Shown here: positions 54,636 to 62,898 of the stretch, one piece after another
Position numbering within the stretch: position 1 is the stretch's first letter
Layout of the letters: each line of letters starts with the position of its first letter
Assembly: GCF_015477835.1 (NCBI RefSeq)
Contig: NZ_JADLQN010000004.1
Location: 186,001 to 250,000 of the forward strand
DNA length: 64,000 bases
Direction of reading: 5' to 3'
From: Nocardia higoensis
GTDB lineage: Bacteria; Actinomycetota; Actinomycetes; Mycobacteriales; Mycobacteriaceae
Program-made: the position numbers and the translations under genes
The notes under the pieces: model-generated
Seen by the model: the letters and a program-made list of their open reading frames with translations, nothing else
Told to the model about the DNA's origin: nothing
Database searches by the model: none

Positions 54636-55628
54636 CTAGTCGGCGCTCCGCTCGTGGTGGCTCCCTGCTGTGAACGCCTGGGCCACTTCGGGATAGCGTT
54701 CGAGTTCGCGTGCGGCGGCGGCTTCCTCGGCGGCCGCGAGGCGCACATAGAGGTCGATATCGGCGACGGTGGCGGTGTGGACGGCCTCCGCCCGGCTCGC
54801 CGCGGCGAGAATCACCTGGGCCGCTTCGACGGCGTCGCGGTGATCACCGAGGACCGACTGGACCTTCTTGGCCCGCGCGCTCAGGTCGGCGGCATCTTCG
54901 CCGAGCACCAGGGCAGCCGCTTCGGCGCTGTAGCGCAACCGCTTGGCGGCCTTGCGGATGTCGTGCAACGCCTCCACCCTGTCGTCCTCGGGCAGATCGG
55001 GCTCGGTGCTGATCCTGGTCCGCAGCCGCTCGGTGTCGCGATCGAGCACCGCGCGGAAGACTTTCGCGGCCGGAGCACGGCCCCGCTTGCCGCGCAACGG
55101 TGGGTCGGTTCGCCAGTGCTCGAGGGTTTCCCGCAGTTCGGCGTAGCGCTCGGAGTCGAGCGCGGTGAGCACCTCGGCGTGTGCGTCGGCGTAGCGGGCC
55201 CGCTGTGCTTCCACCAAACGGTCCACCACGGTCTTGCGCCGGTCGTGGGAATCGGCGGTACCCGCTCCGTCGTCGGGTTCGCCGTCGGAGTCCACGGCGT
55301 CGTCGGTCTTCTCGCTCTCGGCCGTCGGCGCCTCACCCTCGTCGCCGGTGTCCGGTAGCGCGGCGAACCGCTCGGCGCGCACCTCCGCGTCCCGCGCCAC
55401 GCCGAGCAGACCGGCCAGCCACTTCAGTTCCGCGCTGAGTTCCTCGGTCTCGGACCTGCGGAACAACGTGCGATAGGAACGCAGCACGCTGCGCAACCGC
55501 CGGGTCGCGACCCGCATCTGATGCACCGAGTCGTAGGCGTCGGCGCGCACATCCGGTTCGGCGCCGAGCATCCGCTCGATGTCCTCGGCAAGGGCGGTGG
55601 TGACGGCCTTTCCCGCTTTCTTCGTCAT
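54636..55628 (-). CDS. CHAD-domain protein
   Basis: A 330-residue helical protein with two CHAD repeats. The conserved histidine and arginines are in DSVHQMRVATRRLRSVLRSY and EALHDIRKAAKRLRYSAEAA. An acidic linker (TDDAVDSDGEPDDGAGTADS) separates them. CHAD domains bind inorganic polyphosphate through these basic helices and are often linked to CYTH phosphatases; no CYTH gene is adjacent. Its start overlaps the stop of pip by ATGA, so it is translated with the peptidase. Strongly basic helices would fit polyphosphate granule association. Confidence 0.92.
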   Translation of the reverse strand: MTKKAGKAVTTALAEDIERMLGAEPDVRADAYDSVHQMRVATRRLRSVLRSYRTLFRRSETEELSAELKWLAGLLGVARDAEVRAERFAALPDTGDEGEAPTAESEKTDDAVDSDGEPDDGAGTADSHDRRKTVVDRLVEAQRARYADAHAEVLTALDSERYAELRETLEHWRTDPPLRGKRGRAPAAKVFRAVLDRDTERLRTRISTEPDLPEDDRVEALHDIRKAAKRLRYSAEAAALVLGEDAADLSARAKKVQSVLGDHRDAVEAAQVILAAASRAEAVHTATVADIDLYVRLAAAEEAAAARELERYPEVAQAFTAGSHHERSAD

Positions 55629-56596
55629 CGGCCGGACTTCGCGAACTCGTCGGTGGCTTCGAGCAGATGGTGCGCGATCCCCGGCTCGGTGGTCGCGTGC
55701 CCGGCGTCGTCGACGATGTGCAGCCGCGACCCCGGCCACGCTCGATGCAGATCCCACGCGCTCATCGCCGGGCAGACGATGTCGTGGCGTCCCTGCACGA
55801 TCACGGCAGGCAGGTGCGCGATCCTGTCGATGTCGCGTAGCAGTTGCCCCTCCTCGAGGAACCCTCCGTTGCGGAAGTAGTGGTTCTCGATGCGCGCGAA
55901 CGCCGTGGCGAACCGGGGATCGGCGCTCTCGGCGACCCGCTCCGGGCGCGGCAGCAGCGAACTCGTCGAGCCCTCCCACACCGACCACGCGACCGCCGCG
56001 GCTTCGACCACGGCGGGATCGGGCGAGTGCAGCAGCCGATGGTAGGCCTCCACCAGATCACCGTCGCGTTCGTCCGCCGGGATCGGCGCCAGATACTTCT
56101 CCCATTCGTCGGGGTAGACGTATCCGGCGGGGCCGTTGTAGTACCAGTCGATCTCCTTGCGCCGCAACAGGAAGATGCCGCGCAGGACCATTTCGGTGAC
56201 TCGTTCGGGATGGGACTGCGCGTAGGCCAGCGCCAGTGTCGAGCCCCAGGAACCGCCGAACACCTGCCAACGGTCGATGCCCAGATGCTCGCGCAGCTTC
56301 TCGATGTCGGCGACCAGATGCCAGGTGGTGTTGACCGCGAGGTCCGCGCCGTCGGCGATGTGCGGGGTGGACCGACCGCAGCCGCGCTGGTCGAACAGCA
56401 CGATCTTGTAGGCGGCCGGATCGAAGAACTGCCGGTGCGCCGACGTGGTCCCGCCGCCCGGTCCGCCGTGCAGGAACACCACCGGCTTCCCGCCGGGGTT
56501 GCCGCTGATCTCCCAATACACCGACTGCCCGTCACCCATGTCGAGCATGCCCGACTCGTACGGCTCGATCGGCGGATACAGTTCGCGTCTGGTCAC
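55625..56596 (-). CDS. pip: Proline iminopeptidase
   Basis: A 323-residue serine peptidase removing N-terminal proline. Motifs: VVFLHGGPGGGTT (oxyanion), LFDQRGCGRSTPH, nucleophile FGGSWGSTLALAYAQSHP, acid in IVQGRHDIVCP and His in DDAGHATTEPG. Length and order fit the S33 family. GTG start gives TRRELYPPIEPYESG, the usual N-terminus; an ATG six codons upstream is also open. Coupled to the CHAD gene downstream. Confidence 0.93.
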   Translation of the reverse strand: MTRRELYPPIEPYESGMLDMGDGQSVYWEISGNPGGKPVVFLHGGPGGGTTSAHRQFFDPAAYKIVLFDQRGCGRSTPHIADGADLAVNTTWHLVADIEKLREHLGIDRWQVFGGSWGSTLALAYAQSHPERVTEMVLRGIFLLRRKEIDWYYNGPAGYVYPDEWEKYLAPIPADERDGDLVEAYHRLLHSPDPAVVEAAAVAWSVWEGSTSSLLPRPERVAESADPRFATAFARIENHYFRNGGFLEEGQLLRDIDRIAHLPAVIVQGRHDIVCPAMSAWDLHRAWPGSRLHIVDDAGHATTEPGIAHHLLEATDEFAKSGR

Positions 56597-56623
56597 CCCA
56601 TCACCATGACACACGCCCGGATG

Positions 56624-57070
56624 TCACCGGCCGACAACGACTGTCGCCAGGTCGGGGACCTCCAGCGCGTCGATGGCCTCCTGGCGCACATCCGGGCAGG
56701 TCTCGAGGGTGACGGTGTCGACCACGCTCTTGTTGTTGAGCACGTCGATGCCGTTCTGCACGCCCCACGGGTGCACGATCAGATTCATCCCGATGCGGCC
56801 CAGCGTCGGACCCTGCACCCGGAAGTTCGACAACTCGGGCCGGATCGCGTCGCACAGGCTCTGCGCGGCGGCGTCGCTGACCGTCGGCTCGGCCTTCGCC
56901 GAGGTCGTCGGCTTCGTGGTGGGTGCGGCGGTCGTCGAGGAGGACGACGCGGTCTGGGCGGCCTGGCCCGGATCCTCGGACGACCCGCAGGCGCTCAGCG
57001 TGCCCGCGACCGCGAAAGCGGCGGCGACCAGCATGAGAGGGCGGCGGGAGAACCAACGGCGATGCGGCAT
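56624..57070 (-). CDS. Putative lipoprotein
   Basis: A 148-residue lipoprotein: twin-arginine-like basic head then LVAAAFAVAGTLSACGSS with lipobox LSAC. A Ser/Thr-rich spacer follows, then a domain with two cysteines (AAQSLCDAIRP and LETCPDVRQ). Function unknown. It lies 27 bases before pip on the same strand and may share its transcript. Confidence 0.78.
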   Translation of the reverse strand: MPHRRWFSRRPLMLVAAAFAVAGTLSACGSSEDPGQAAQTASSSSTTAAPTTKPTTSAKAEPTVSDAAAQSLCDAIRPELSNFRVQGPTLGRIGMNLIVHPWGVQNGIDVLNNKSVVDTVTLETCPDVRQEAIDALEVPDLATVVVGR

Positions 57071-57142
57071 CGAAAACCTCTGCTCGAGTCGAAAATGTCG
57101 ATTCCGAGTCTGCCACTGCGCCGCGGACGCGGTGCACGTCCG

Positions 57143-57180
57143 GTGCCGGGCGGGGGGATCGCGATCCCCCCGCCCGGCAC
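57143..57180 (-). terminator. 38-bp perfect palindrome after panB
   Basis: Two 19-base arms with no spacer: GTGCCGGGCGGGGGGATCG and its exact complement. It begins six bases after the panB stop. As RNA it would form a very stable hairpin, acting as a terminator without T-tract; as DNA it could extrude a cruciform. Confidence 0.8.
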
Positions 57181-57186
57181 GGTGGA

Positions 57187-58038
57187 TCAGAAGCTGTGCT
57201 CGGCAGCCGGGAAGGTGCCCGCGCGCACCTCGTCGGCGAACGCCGCGGCGGCCGAGCGCAACTCGTCGCCGACATTGCCGAAGCGCTTGACGAACTTCGC
57301 CGTCTTGCCGCTGGTGTAGCCGGCCATGTCCTGCCAGACGAGCACCTGCGCGTCGCAGTCCGGACCGGCGCCGATGCCGATCGTCGGAATGGTGAGCTTG
57401 TGGGTGACCTGCCCGGCCAGTTGCGCGGGCACCATCTCCATGACCACCGAGAACGCGCCCGCCTCCTGTACCGCGATCGCGTCAGCGATGAGCTGCTCGG
57501 CGCCGTCCCCGCGGCCCTGCACCCGGAATCCGCCCAGGGTGTTCACGCTCTGCGGAGTGAACCCGATATGCGCCATCACCGGGATACCGGCCGACGTGAT
57601 CAGCGCGATCTGCTCGGCGACCCGCTCGCCGCCCTCGAGCTTCACCGCGTGCGCGCCACCTTCTTTCATGAAACGGGTCGCGGTCTCGAGTGCCTGCCGC
57701 GGCGAACCCTCGTAGGAGCCGAACGGCAGATCCGCCACCACCAGCGCGTTCGGCGCACCGCGCACCACGCCCCTGACCAGCGGAATCAGCTCGTCCGCCG
57801 TGACCGGCACGGTGGTGTCGTAGCCGTAGACGACGTTGGCCGCGGAGTCACCGACCAGCAGCACCGGGATGCCGGCTTCCTCGAACAACCGCGCCGAGGA
57901 GTAGTCGTAGGCGGTGAGCATCGACCAGCGCTCACCGGCGGCCTTCATCTGCTGGAGGTGGGGAATCCGTGTCTTGCGACGCGCCTGCACCGGCTGCGCC
58001 GCGCCGTAGGCAGGGGTTTCCGAATCGGATACGGACAT
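57187..58038 (-). CDS. panB: Ketopantoate hydroxymethyltransferase
   Basis: A 283-residue (beta-alpha)8 enzyme that converts 2-ketoisovalerate and methylene-tetrahydrofolate to ketopantoate, the first step to pantothenate and CoA. Family stretches: MLTAYDYSSARLFEEAGIPV, VVADLPFGSYEGSPRQAL, AVKLEGGERVAEQIALI and the metal/substrate loop IGIGAGPDCDAQVLVWQDM. Start follows AAAGGGACGACG. Single gene, ended by the 38-bp palindrome. Other pantothenate genes are not in the window. Confidence 0.95.
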   Translation of the reverse strand: MSVSDSETPAYGAAQPVQARRKTRIPHLQQMKAAGERWSMLTAYDYSSARLFEEAGIPVLLVGDSAANVVYGYDTTVPVTADELIPLVRGVVRGAPNALVVADLPFGSYEGSPRQALETATRFMKEGGAHAVKLEGGERVAEQIALITSAGIPVMAHIGFTPQSVNTLGGFRVQGRGDGAEQLIADAIAVQEAGAFSVVMEMVPAQLAGQVTHKLTIPTIGIGAGPDCDAQVLVWQDMAGYTSGKTAKFVKRFGNVGDELRSAAAAFADEVRAGTFPAAEHSF

Positions 58039-58181
58039 CGTCGTCCCTTTCGTGTTGTCTCCTCGAGGCCGCTGTCGGGTCCCCGGGTTCACTGACGCCC
58101 TCCAGTGTGCCACCCGTCCTCCCGACCCAGACAGGGGCATCGATCGGTGCGATTGGTCACAGTGGCAGCTAGGTCGCCACC

Positions 58182-58448
58182 TCACCGGCGACGGTTCACC
58201 ATCTCCGCCGCAAGGTCCTCCCCGTCGACGACTTCGCCACGCGCCAACTCGGCGTCGGACTCGGCAAGCTGGGACATCGCTGCGGAGTCCGACAGTATTT
58301 CGATCGTTTCCTCGAGCGCCTCGAGGTCCGCGGGAGCAATGAGGACGGCCGCGGGCGCGCCATCAATGGTGATCGTGACCCGCTCGTGGAGTGTGCGCAC
58401 TCGTGACACCACCTCTGGCAGGACGGCTTCGGCCTCGGCGAGTTCCAT
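58182..58448 (-). CDS. Phd/RelB-like antitoxin, apparently solitary
   Basis: An 88-residue protein with the Phd/YefM fold signature: ELAEAEAVLPEVVSRVRTLH then VTITIDGAPAAVLIAPADLE, followed by a helical acidic C-terminal part that would bind a toxin. The expected toxin gene should follow on the same strand, but only 143 bases separate it from panB and no frame for a toxin is there. So it is an orphan or has lost its partner. DNA binding to its own promoter is likely. Confidence 0.8.
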   Translation of the reverse strand: MELAEAEAVLPEVVSRVRTLHERVTITIDGAPAAVLIAPADLEALEETIEILSDSAAMSQLAESDAELARGEVVDGEDLAAEMVNRRR

Positions 58449-58774
58449 GATCGAGAGTGTGACGATATCTCTTCGAGTGCTCAGGGCCGGGCCTGTGCAG
58501 TCGCTCGGGCGCCGTTGACGCGGGGTGCGCAAAATTTGTTCGACCCTGTCGGAGCCTGGCGATAGGCTCGGTACCGGCGTGAACGCCGATGGATCGAAGG
58601 GGGCGCGATGGGGTGGGACACCGCGGTCGATCGGAAATTCGTGGCCACCCCGCATGTCGGAGCAGCCGATCTTCTCTCCGGATCTGGCGGAGTTGAACGA
58701 GAACTCGTGGGCTCGATCGAGGTCGTACTCCGGTGGTCGGCCCATGTTCGACATTCCGGTCGGGTGAGGTGAGT
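58449..58774. other. Intergenic region between antitoxin and NADAR genes
   Basis: A 326-base spacer holding the divergent promoters. Two short plus-strand frames could be real: 58608-58772 (54 codons, with GAAGGGGG before its ATG, MGWDTAVDRKFVATPHVG at the start) and an overlapping one at 58654-58767 ending RSYSGGRPMFDIPVG. Neither matches a family I know. They cannot both be expressed as proteins of normal composition. Confidence 0.3.
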
Positions 58775-59356
58775 ATGTATTCGAAGCAGTGGTTGCTCGA
58801 CGAACTCGGGCGTGGTGAACGGGCGAAGTACCTGTTCTTCTGGGGCCATCAACCGAAGGCCGACGGTGGTGCCGGAGCACACTGCCTGAGCCAGTGGTGG
58901 CCGTCGGCGTTCGAGGTGGACGGGTTGCGCTTCCGCACGACCGAGCACTTCATGATGTGGCGCAAGGCGCGCATGTTCGGTGACGAGCGAGCGGCCGAAC
59001 AGGTGCTGGCAGCCGAACATCCGGGGCAGGCGAAGAAGATCGGGCGCACGGTCGCCGGCTTCGACGAACAGCGCTGGGAGCGGGCTCGGTTCGAGGTGGT
59101 CGTCGCGGGGAACGTCGCCAAATTCGGTCAGGAACAGCAGTTGTCCGCCTATCTCGCGGGCACCGGCGATCGGGTGCTGGTCGAGGCGAGTCCGGTCGAT
59201 CCGATCTGGGGGATCGGGCTGGCCGCCGACGATCCGGCGGCCGCCGAGCCCGCCACGTGGCCGGGGCTGAACCTGCTCGGGTTCGCGCTGATGGCGGCGC
59301 GTGACGTGCTGACCGGTCGCGTCGATCCGGCCGCGGCTACGGAGCGCAGCGCATAA
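58775..59356 (+). CDS. NADAR-family protein (YbiA-like)
   Basis: A 193-residue N-glycosidase-fold protein: FFWGHQPKADGGAGAHCLSQ at the start, then LRFRTTEHFMMWRKARMFGD with the conserved catalytic region (TxEHxMxxxKA), and VDPIWGIGLAADDP with WPGLNLLGFALM. NADAR proteins act on ADP-ribose-type substrates, for example removing damaged riboflavin intermediates or ADP-ribosyl groups from guanine. Some are antitoxins in ADP-ribosylation systems. No such partner is next to it. ATG after GAGGTGAGT. Confidence 0.9.
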   Translation: MYSKQWLLDELGRGERAKYLFFWGHQPKADGGAGAHCLSQWWPSAFEVDGLRFRTTEHFMMWRKARMFGDERAAEQVLAAEHPGQAKKIGRTVAGFDEQRWERARFEVVVAGNVAKFGQEQQLSAYLAGTGDRVLVEASPVDPIWGIGLAADDPAAAEPATWPGLNLLGFALMAARDVLTGRVDPAAATERSA

Positions 59357-59393
59357 CCTTCGGGACACAGCAACATCGACGGAGGGGTGCGCG

Positions 59394-60200
59394 GTGCTCG
59401 GATTCTTCACCAGGCAGGGCGAGGACTTCCTGCCCACGGAGCTGTCGGTCAGCTGGTGGTCGCCGAATCAGTTGAGCGGCGTGCCGGTGTGCGGGCTGCT
59501 GGGGTTGGCACTCGAGCAGCACTGCCCGCAGGGTTTCCTGCCCGCGCGGATGACGGTGGATCTGTATCAGCCGGTGTTCGCCGCGCCGACGCGGGTGCGG
59601 ACCGAGGTGGTGCGGCAGGGATCGCGGATCGTGGTCGCTGACGCCTGGATCGTGCAGGACGGACAGGATCGCGTGCGGGCCACAGCGGTGTTCCTGCGCC
59701 GGAGCGAACAGCCCCCGGGCACGGTCTGGTCACCGGCGCCGGACCTGCCGGTGCCACCGGAGGGATGCCTGTCGCCGGACGGGGCGCGACCACTGTTCAA
59801 GTGCGGTGCGGCCGACTGGACCGGCGATTTCGCCGTCGCCCAGAATGCCGAGCGCAAGGCGTCGTGGCACAGTATGCCGTCGCTGGTGGCGGGTACGCAG
59901 ATGACGCCGTTCCAGCGGGCGGCGATCACCGCGGATACCGCGAATCAGGTGTGCCACTGGGGAAGCGCGGGCGCGGGCTACATCAACGCCGATGTGACCC
60001 TGACACTGTCGCGGCTGCCCGTCGGGTACGAGATCGGCATGAGAGCCGACAACACCTTCGCCGACGCGGGCATCTCCGTCGGCACCGCGGTCATGTACGA
60101 CCGCTCGGGCCCGCTGGGCACCTGCGCGGTGACGACACTGTCGAACGCGAAACGTCAGATCGACTTCGCCGCCTCCGAGGACCGCGTCATCCTGAAATGA
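59394..60200 (+). CDS. Acyl-CoA thioesterase-like protein (double hotdog)
   Basis: A 268-residue protein with two hotdog folds of the TesB-like kind: SVSWWSPNQLSGVPVCGLLG and FLPARMTVDLYQPVFAAPTR in the first, PSLVAGTQMTPFQRAAITAD then GYINADVTLTLSRLPVGYEI in the second. It probably hydrolyses acyl-CoA esters or holds acyl groups. Substrate length unknown. GTG start six bases after GGAGGGG. Single gene; 37 bases after the NADAR gene and possibly co-transcribed with it. Confidence 0.88.
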   Translation: MLGFFTRQGEDFLPTELSVSWWSPNQLSGVPVCGLLGLALEQHCPQGFLPARMTVDLYQPVFAAPTRVRTEVVRQGSRIVVADAWIVQDGQDRVRATAVFLRRSEQPPGTVWSPAPDLPVPPEGCLSPDGARPLFKCGAADWTGDFAVAQNAERKASWHSMPSLVAGTQMTPFQRAAITADTANQVCHWGSAGAGYINADVTLTLSRLPVGYEIGMRADNTFADAGISVGTAVMYDRSGPLGTCAVTTLSNAKRQIDFAASEDRVILK

Positions 60201-60307
60201 CCCGCGCGGCGACCAGCACGCTCGTCAGGGACGACCCGGTCGCACCCGAGGGGTGCTGATCGGCGCGTGCGGCGAGCCGAGCCCCTGGTGGGACTACCGT
60301 GAATCCT

Positions 60308-60892
60308 GTGCGGATCTTTCTGGCCGGTGCCACCGGTGTGCTGGGAACACGCCTGCTCCCTCTGCTGACCGCAGCGGGCCATCGAGTCGCGGGCATGACC
60401 CGGTCGGTGAGCCGGACCGCGGCGATCGTGGCGGCGGGCGGGCAGCCTGTCGTCTGCGATGTCTACCACCTGAGCGCGTTGACCGCGGCGGTGGTGAACT
60501 TCCGGCCCGACCTGGTGATGCACCAGCTCACCGACCTACCCGACGATCCAGCGCAGCTGGCCGAACGGGCCGAGGCGAACGCCAGGATGCGCACCGAGGG
60601 CACGGCCAACCTGATCGCGGCGGCCACGGCGGCGCGCGCGCCACGCTTCCTCGCGCAGAGCATCGCGTGGGTTCCGCAGGGGCATGCCGAGGCGCTGGCG
60701 GCACACGAACGAGCGGTGCTGGACTTCGGGGGAGTGGTGGTCAGGTACGGCCAGTTCTACGGGCCGGGCACCTTCTACGAGACCGAGCCGCCCGGACATC
60801 CGCGCATCCACGTGGACGACGCGGCGGCCCGCACGATCCCGTTGCTCGAAGCGCCGAGCGGTGTGGTGGTGCTGGCCGAGCCGCAGGACTGA
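60308..60892 (+). CDS. Short NAD(P)-binding epimerase/reductase-like protein
   Basis: A 194-residue Rossmann protein, VRIFLAGATGVLGTRLLPLL at the start (GxxGxxG), and VVRYGQFYGPGTFYE in the place of the SDR active-site strand. It lacks a clear YxxxK and is shorter than most extended SDRs, which have about 300 residues, so the C-terminal substrate part is reduced. TACCGT lies seven bases before this GTG, favouring a leaderless start here; a GTG nine bases further up is also in frame. Confidence 0.8.
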   Translation: MRIFLAGATGVLGTRLLPLLTAAGHRVAGMTRSVSRTAAIVAAGGQPVVCDVYHLSALTAAVVNFRPDLVMHQLTDLPDDPAQLAERAEANARMRTEGTANLIAAATAARAPRFLAQSIAWVPQGHAEALAAHERAVLDFGGVVVRYGQFYGPGTFYETEPPGHPRIHVDDAAARTIPLLEAPSGVVVLAEPQD

Positions 60893-60926
60893 CCCGTCCC
60901 GCGATACGTGGGTGACCGGCTGTGGG

Positions 60927-61589
60927 TCAGCGTTCCGGCTCGGCGGGCACGGTGTTCTCGCCGACGGCCGCCGTGCGTCGGTTCGACCGCATCGGCAATT
61001 CGGCGGCTACGAGACCGGCGAGCATGGCGGCCTCGCCCATATTGCCCAGCGGCGGCACGGACACCGCCGCCGCGGAGGCGCCGAACAGCAGCACCGTACC
61101 GATCAGGGCCGCCCGGCGAGCTTCCCTGCGCCACAATACGATTCCGGCCGCGAGCAGGACCACGCTCACCACGACGGCGGGCATCGGCGGGACCGGGTGC
61201 TCGGCGGCGTAGCGCACGGTGTCGGCGTAGTGCCGCGCCTCCAGACGCAGATGCGGCAGTTCGAAGGCTACTCCCCAGGCCAGCGCCACCACGGTCAGCG
61301 CTACGGCGGCCCGGCGCACCGGCGGCCCGGCGTCGACCCGGTCGGCAGCCCAGAGGATCAGCAGCGGCGTGAGCAAGGCGTGGACGACGAAGCGCGGCAC
61401 GCTGAGCGTGTGCAACAGCGCGCCCTCACCGAGGACGGCGCCGATCCCGACGACGGCCGAGTCGTAAGCCACTCCGAGCCCCACCAGCCCGAGCAGCCAC
61501 ACCCGCGCCGAGCGGGGGACCCGAGTCCACAACACGACCACACACGCCAGCTGTACGGCCGCCGTCACCAGCAGCGCAGCGGAGATCAT
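60927..61589 (-). CDS. Multi-pass membrane protein, unknown
   Basis: A 220-residue polytopic protein with about six hydrophobic helices, for example LLVTAAVQLACVVVLWTRV and AVALTVVALAWGVAFELP, and a conserved-looking HALLTPLLILWAADRV. No family assigned. Start ATG seven bases after AAGAGG. It follows the CoA-transferase gene by 37 bases on the same strand and converges on the epimerase gene. Confidence 0.75.
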   Translation of the reverse strand: MISAALLVTAAVQLACVVVLWTRVPRSARVWLLGLVGLGVAYDSAVVGIGAVLGEGALLHTLSVPRFVVHALLTPLLILWAADRVDAGPPVRRAAVALTVVALAWGVAFELPHLRLEARHYADTVRYAAEHPVPPMPAVVVSVVLLAAGIVLWRREARRAALIGTVLLFGASAAAVSVPPLGNMGEAAMLAGLVAAELPMRSNRRTAAVGENTVPAEPER

Positions 61590-61626
61590 CGCCACGTCCT
61601 CTTCTCGTCCGCGTCCCGAGAACGGG

Positions 61627-62898
61627 CTAGAGGACGCCTGCCTCGCGCAGCTTCTCGATCTCGTCGTCGGTCTTGCCGAGCAGGCCCCGGTAGACCTCCT
61701 CGTTGTGCTGTCCCGGCCGCACCGAACCCGCGTTGCGGATCGCGCCCGGCGTCTCGGAGAGGACCGGAATGATGCCCGGTCCCTTCACATTCCGGCCGAT
61801 GCGCTCGTCGTAGTGGTCGGCGATCATGCCGCGCGCCCGCAGCTGCGGATCCTCGACCACCTCCGCGACGGTGTTGATCGGCCCGCTGATGACACCGGCC
61901 TCGTTGAGTGTGGCGATGATGTCGCCGGGCTGCCGGGTGGCGGCCCATTCGGCGATGATCGCGTCCAGCTCATCCTGGTTCCTGCCCCGGGCGAGGTGGT
62001 CGGCGAAGCGCTCGTCGTCGGCGAGTCCCGGCTGCCCCATCGCCGCGCACAGGCGGCGGAACACGGTGTCCTGGTTGGCGGCGATCACCACCCAGCTGCC
62101 ATCGGCGCTGCGGTAGATGTTCGACGGCGCGATGCCCTCCAGGCGGGTGCCCGACGGTCCGCGCACCACGCCGCCGATGTCGTAGTCGGGAATGGTCGAT
62201 TCCTGGATCGCCAGGCACGCCTCGGTGAGCGCGGCGTCGACGATCTGGCCTTCGCCGGTGACCGAGCGGCGGTAGAGCGCGGCCAGCGCTCCCTGCGCGG
62301 CGAACATGCCCGCCAGGCTGTCGCCGAGGGAAAGAGCCAGGCGCGGTGCCGGGCCGCCGGGGAAGCCGTTCATGTGTCGCAGGCCGCTGGCCGCCTCGGC
62401 GACCGAGGCGTAGCCGGCCTTGTGCGCGTCCGGGCCGGTCTGGCCGTACCCGGAGACCCGCACCAGGATGATGCCGCGGTTGCGTTCACGCAGGGTCTCG
62501 TAGCCCAGACCCCACTTCTCCAACGTCCCAGGCCGGAAGTTCTCGACGATGATGTCGGACCGTTCCACCAGTTCCAGGAACAGGTCACGGCCCTGCGGCT
62601 CACGCAGATTCAGCGTGATGGCCTTCTTGTTGCGGGCCGCGACCGTCCAGAAGAAACGGTGGCCGTCGAGTTCGGCCTGCCCCCAGGTGCGCAGCGGATC
62701 GGGCCGGTCGGGCAGCTCGATCTTGAGCACCTCGGCGCCCATGTCGCCCAGCAGGCGGGCGGCGAACGGTCCGGAGATCAGTGTGCCGACCTCGAGGACA
62801 CGGATGCCGTCGAGAGCGCCGATGTGCTCCGGGCCGACGGTGGGCGAGTCGGCGAATGCCGAGTGGGAGGTGGGGGAGGGGGTCATCTGCGGATTCAT
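61627..62898 (-). CDS. Class III (CaiB/BaiF) CoA-transferase
   Basis: A 423-residue enzyme moving CoA between carboxylic acids through an aspartyl-CoA thioester. The nucleophile is the Asp in LALSLGDSLAGMFAA. Other family stretches: VLEVGTLISGPFAARLLGDM, GAEVLKIELPDRPDPLRTWG, NLREPQGRDLFLELVE and NFRPGTLEKWGLGYETL. Substrate unknown. The start abuts the stop of the upstream hydrolase with no gap, so the two are one operon and may act on one degradation pathway. Confidence 0.93.
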   Translation of the reverse strand: MNPQMTPSPTSHSAFADSPTVGPEHIGALDGIRVLEVGTLISGPFAARLLGDMGAEVLKIELPDRPDPLRTWGQAELDGHRFFWTVAARNKKAITLNLREPQGRDLFLELVERSDIIVENFRPGTLEKWGLGYETLRERNRGIILVRVSGYGQTGPDAHKAGYASVAEAASGLRHMNGFPGGPAPRLALSLGDSLAGMFAAQGALAALYRRSVTGEGQIVDAALTEACLAIQESTIPDYDIGGVVRGPSGTRLEGIAPSNIYRSADGSWVVIAANQDTVFRRLCAAMGQPGLADDERFADHLARGRNQDELDAIIAEWAATRQPGDIIATLNEAGVISGPINTVAEVVEDPQLRARGMIADHYDERIGRNVKGPGIIPVLSETPGAIRNAGSVRPGQHNEEVYRGLLGKTDDEIEKLREAGVL

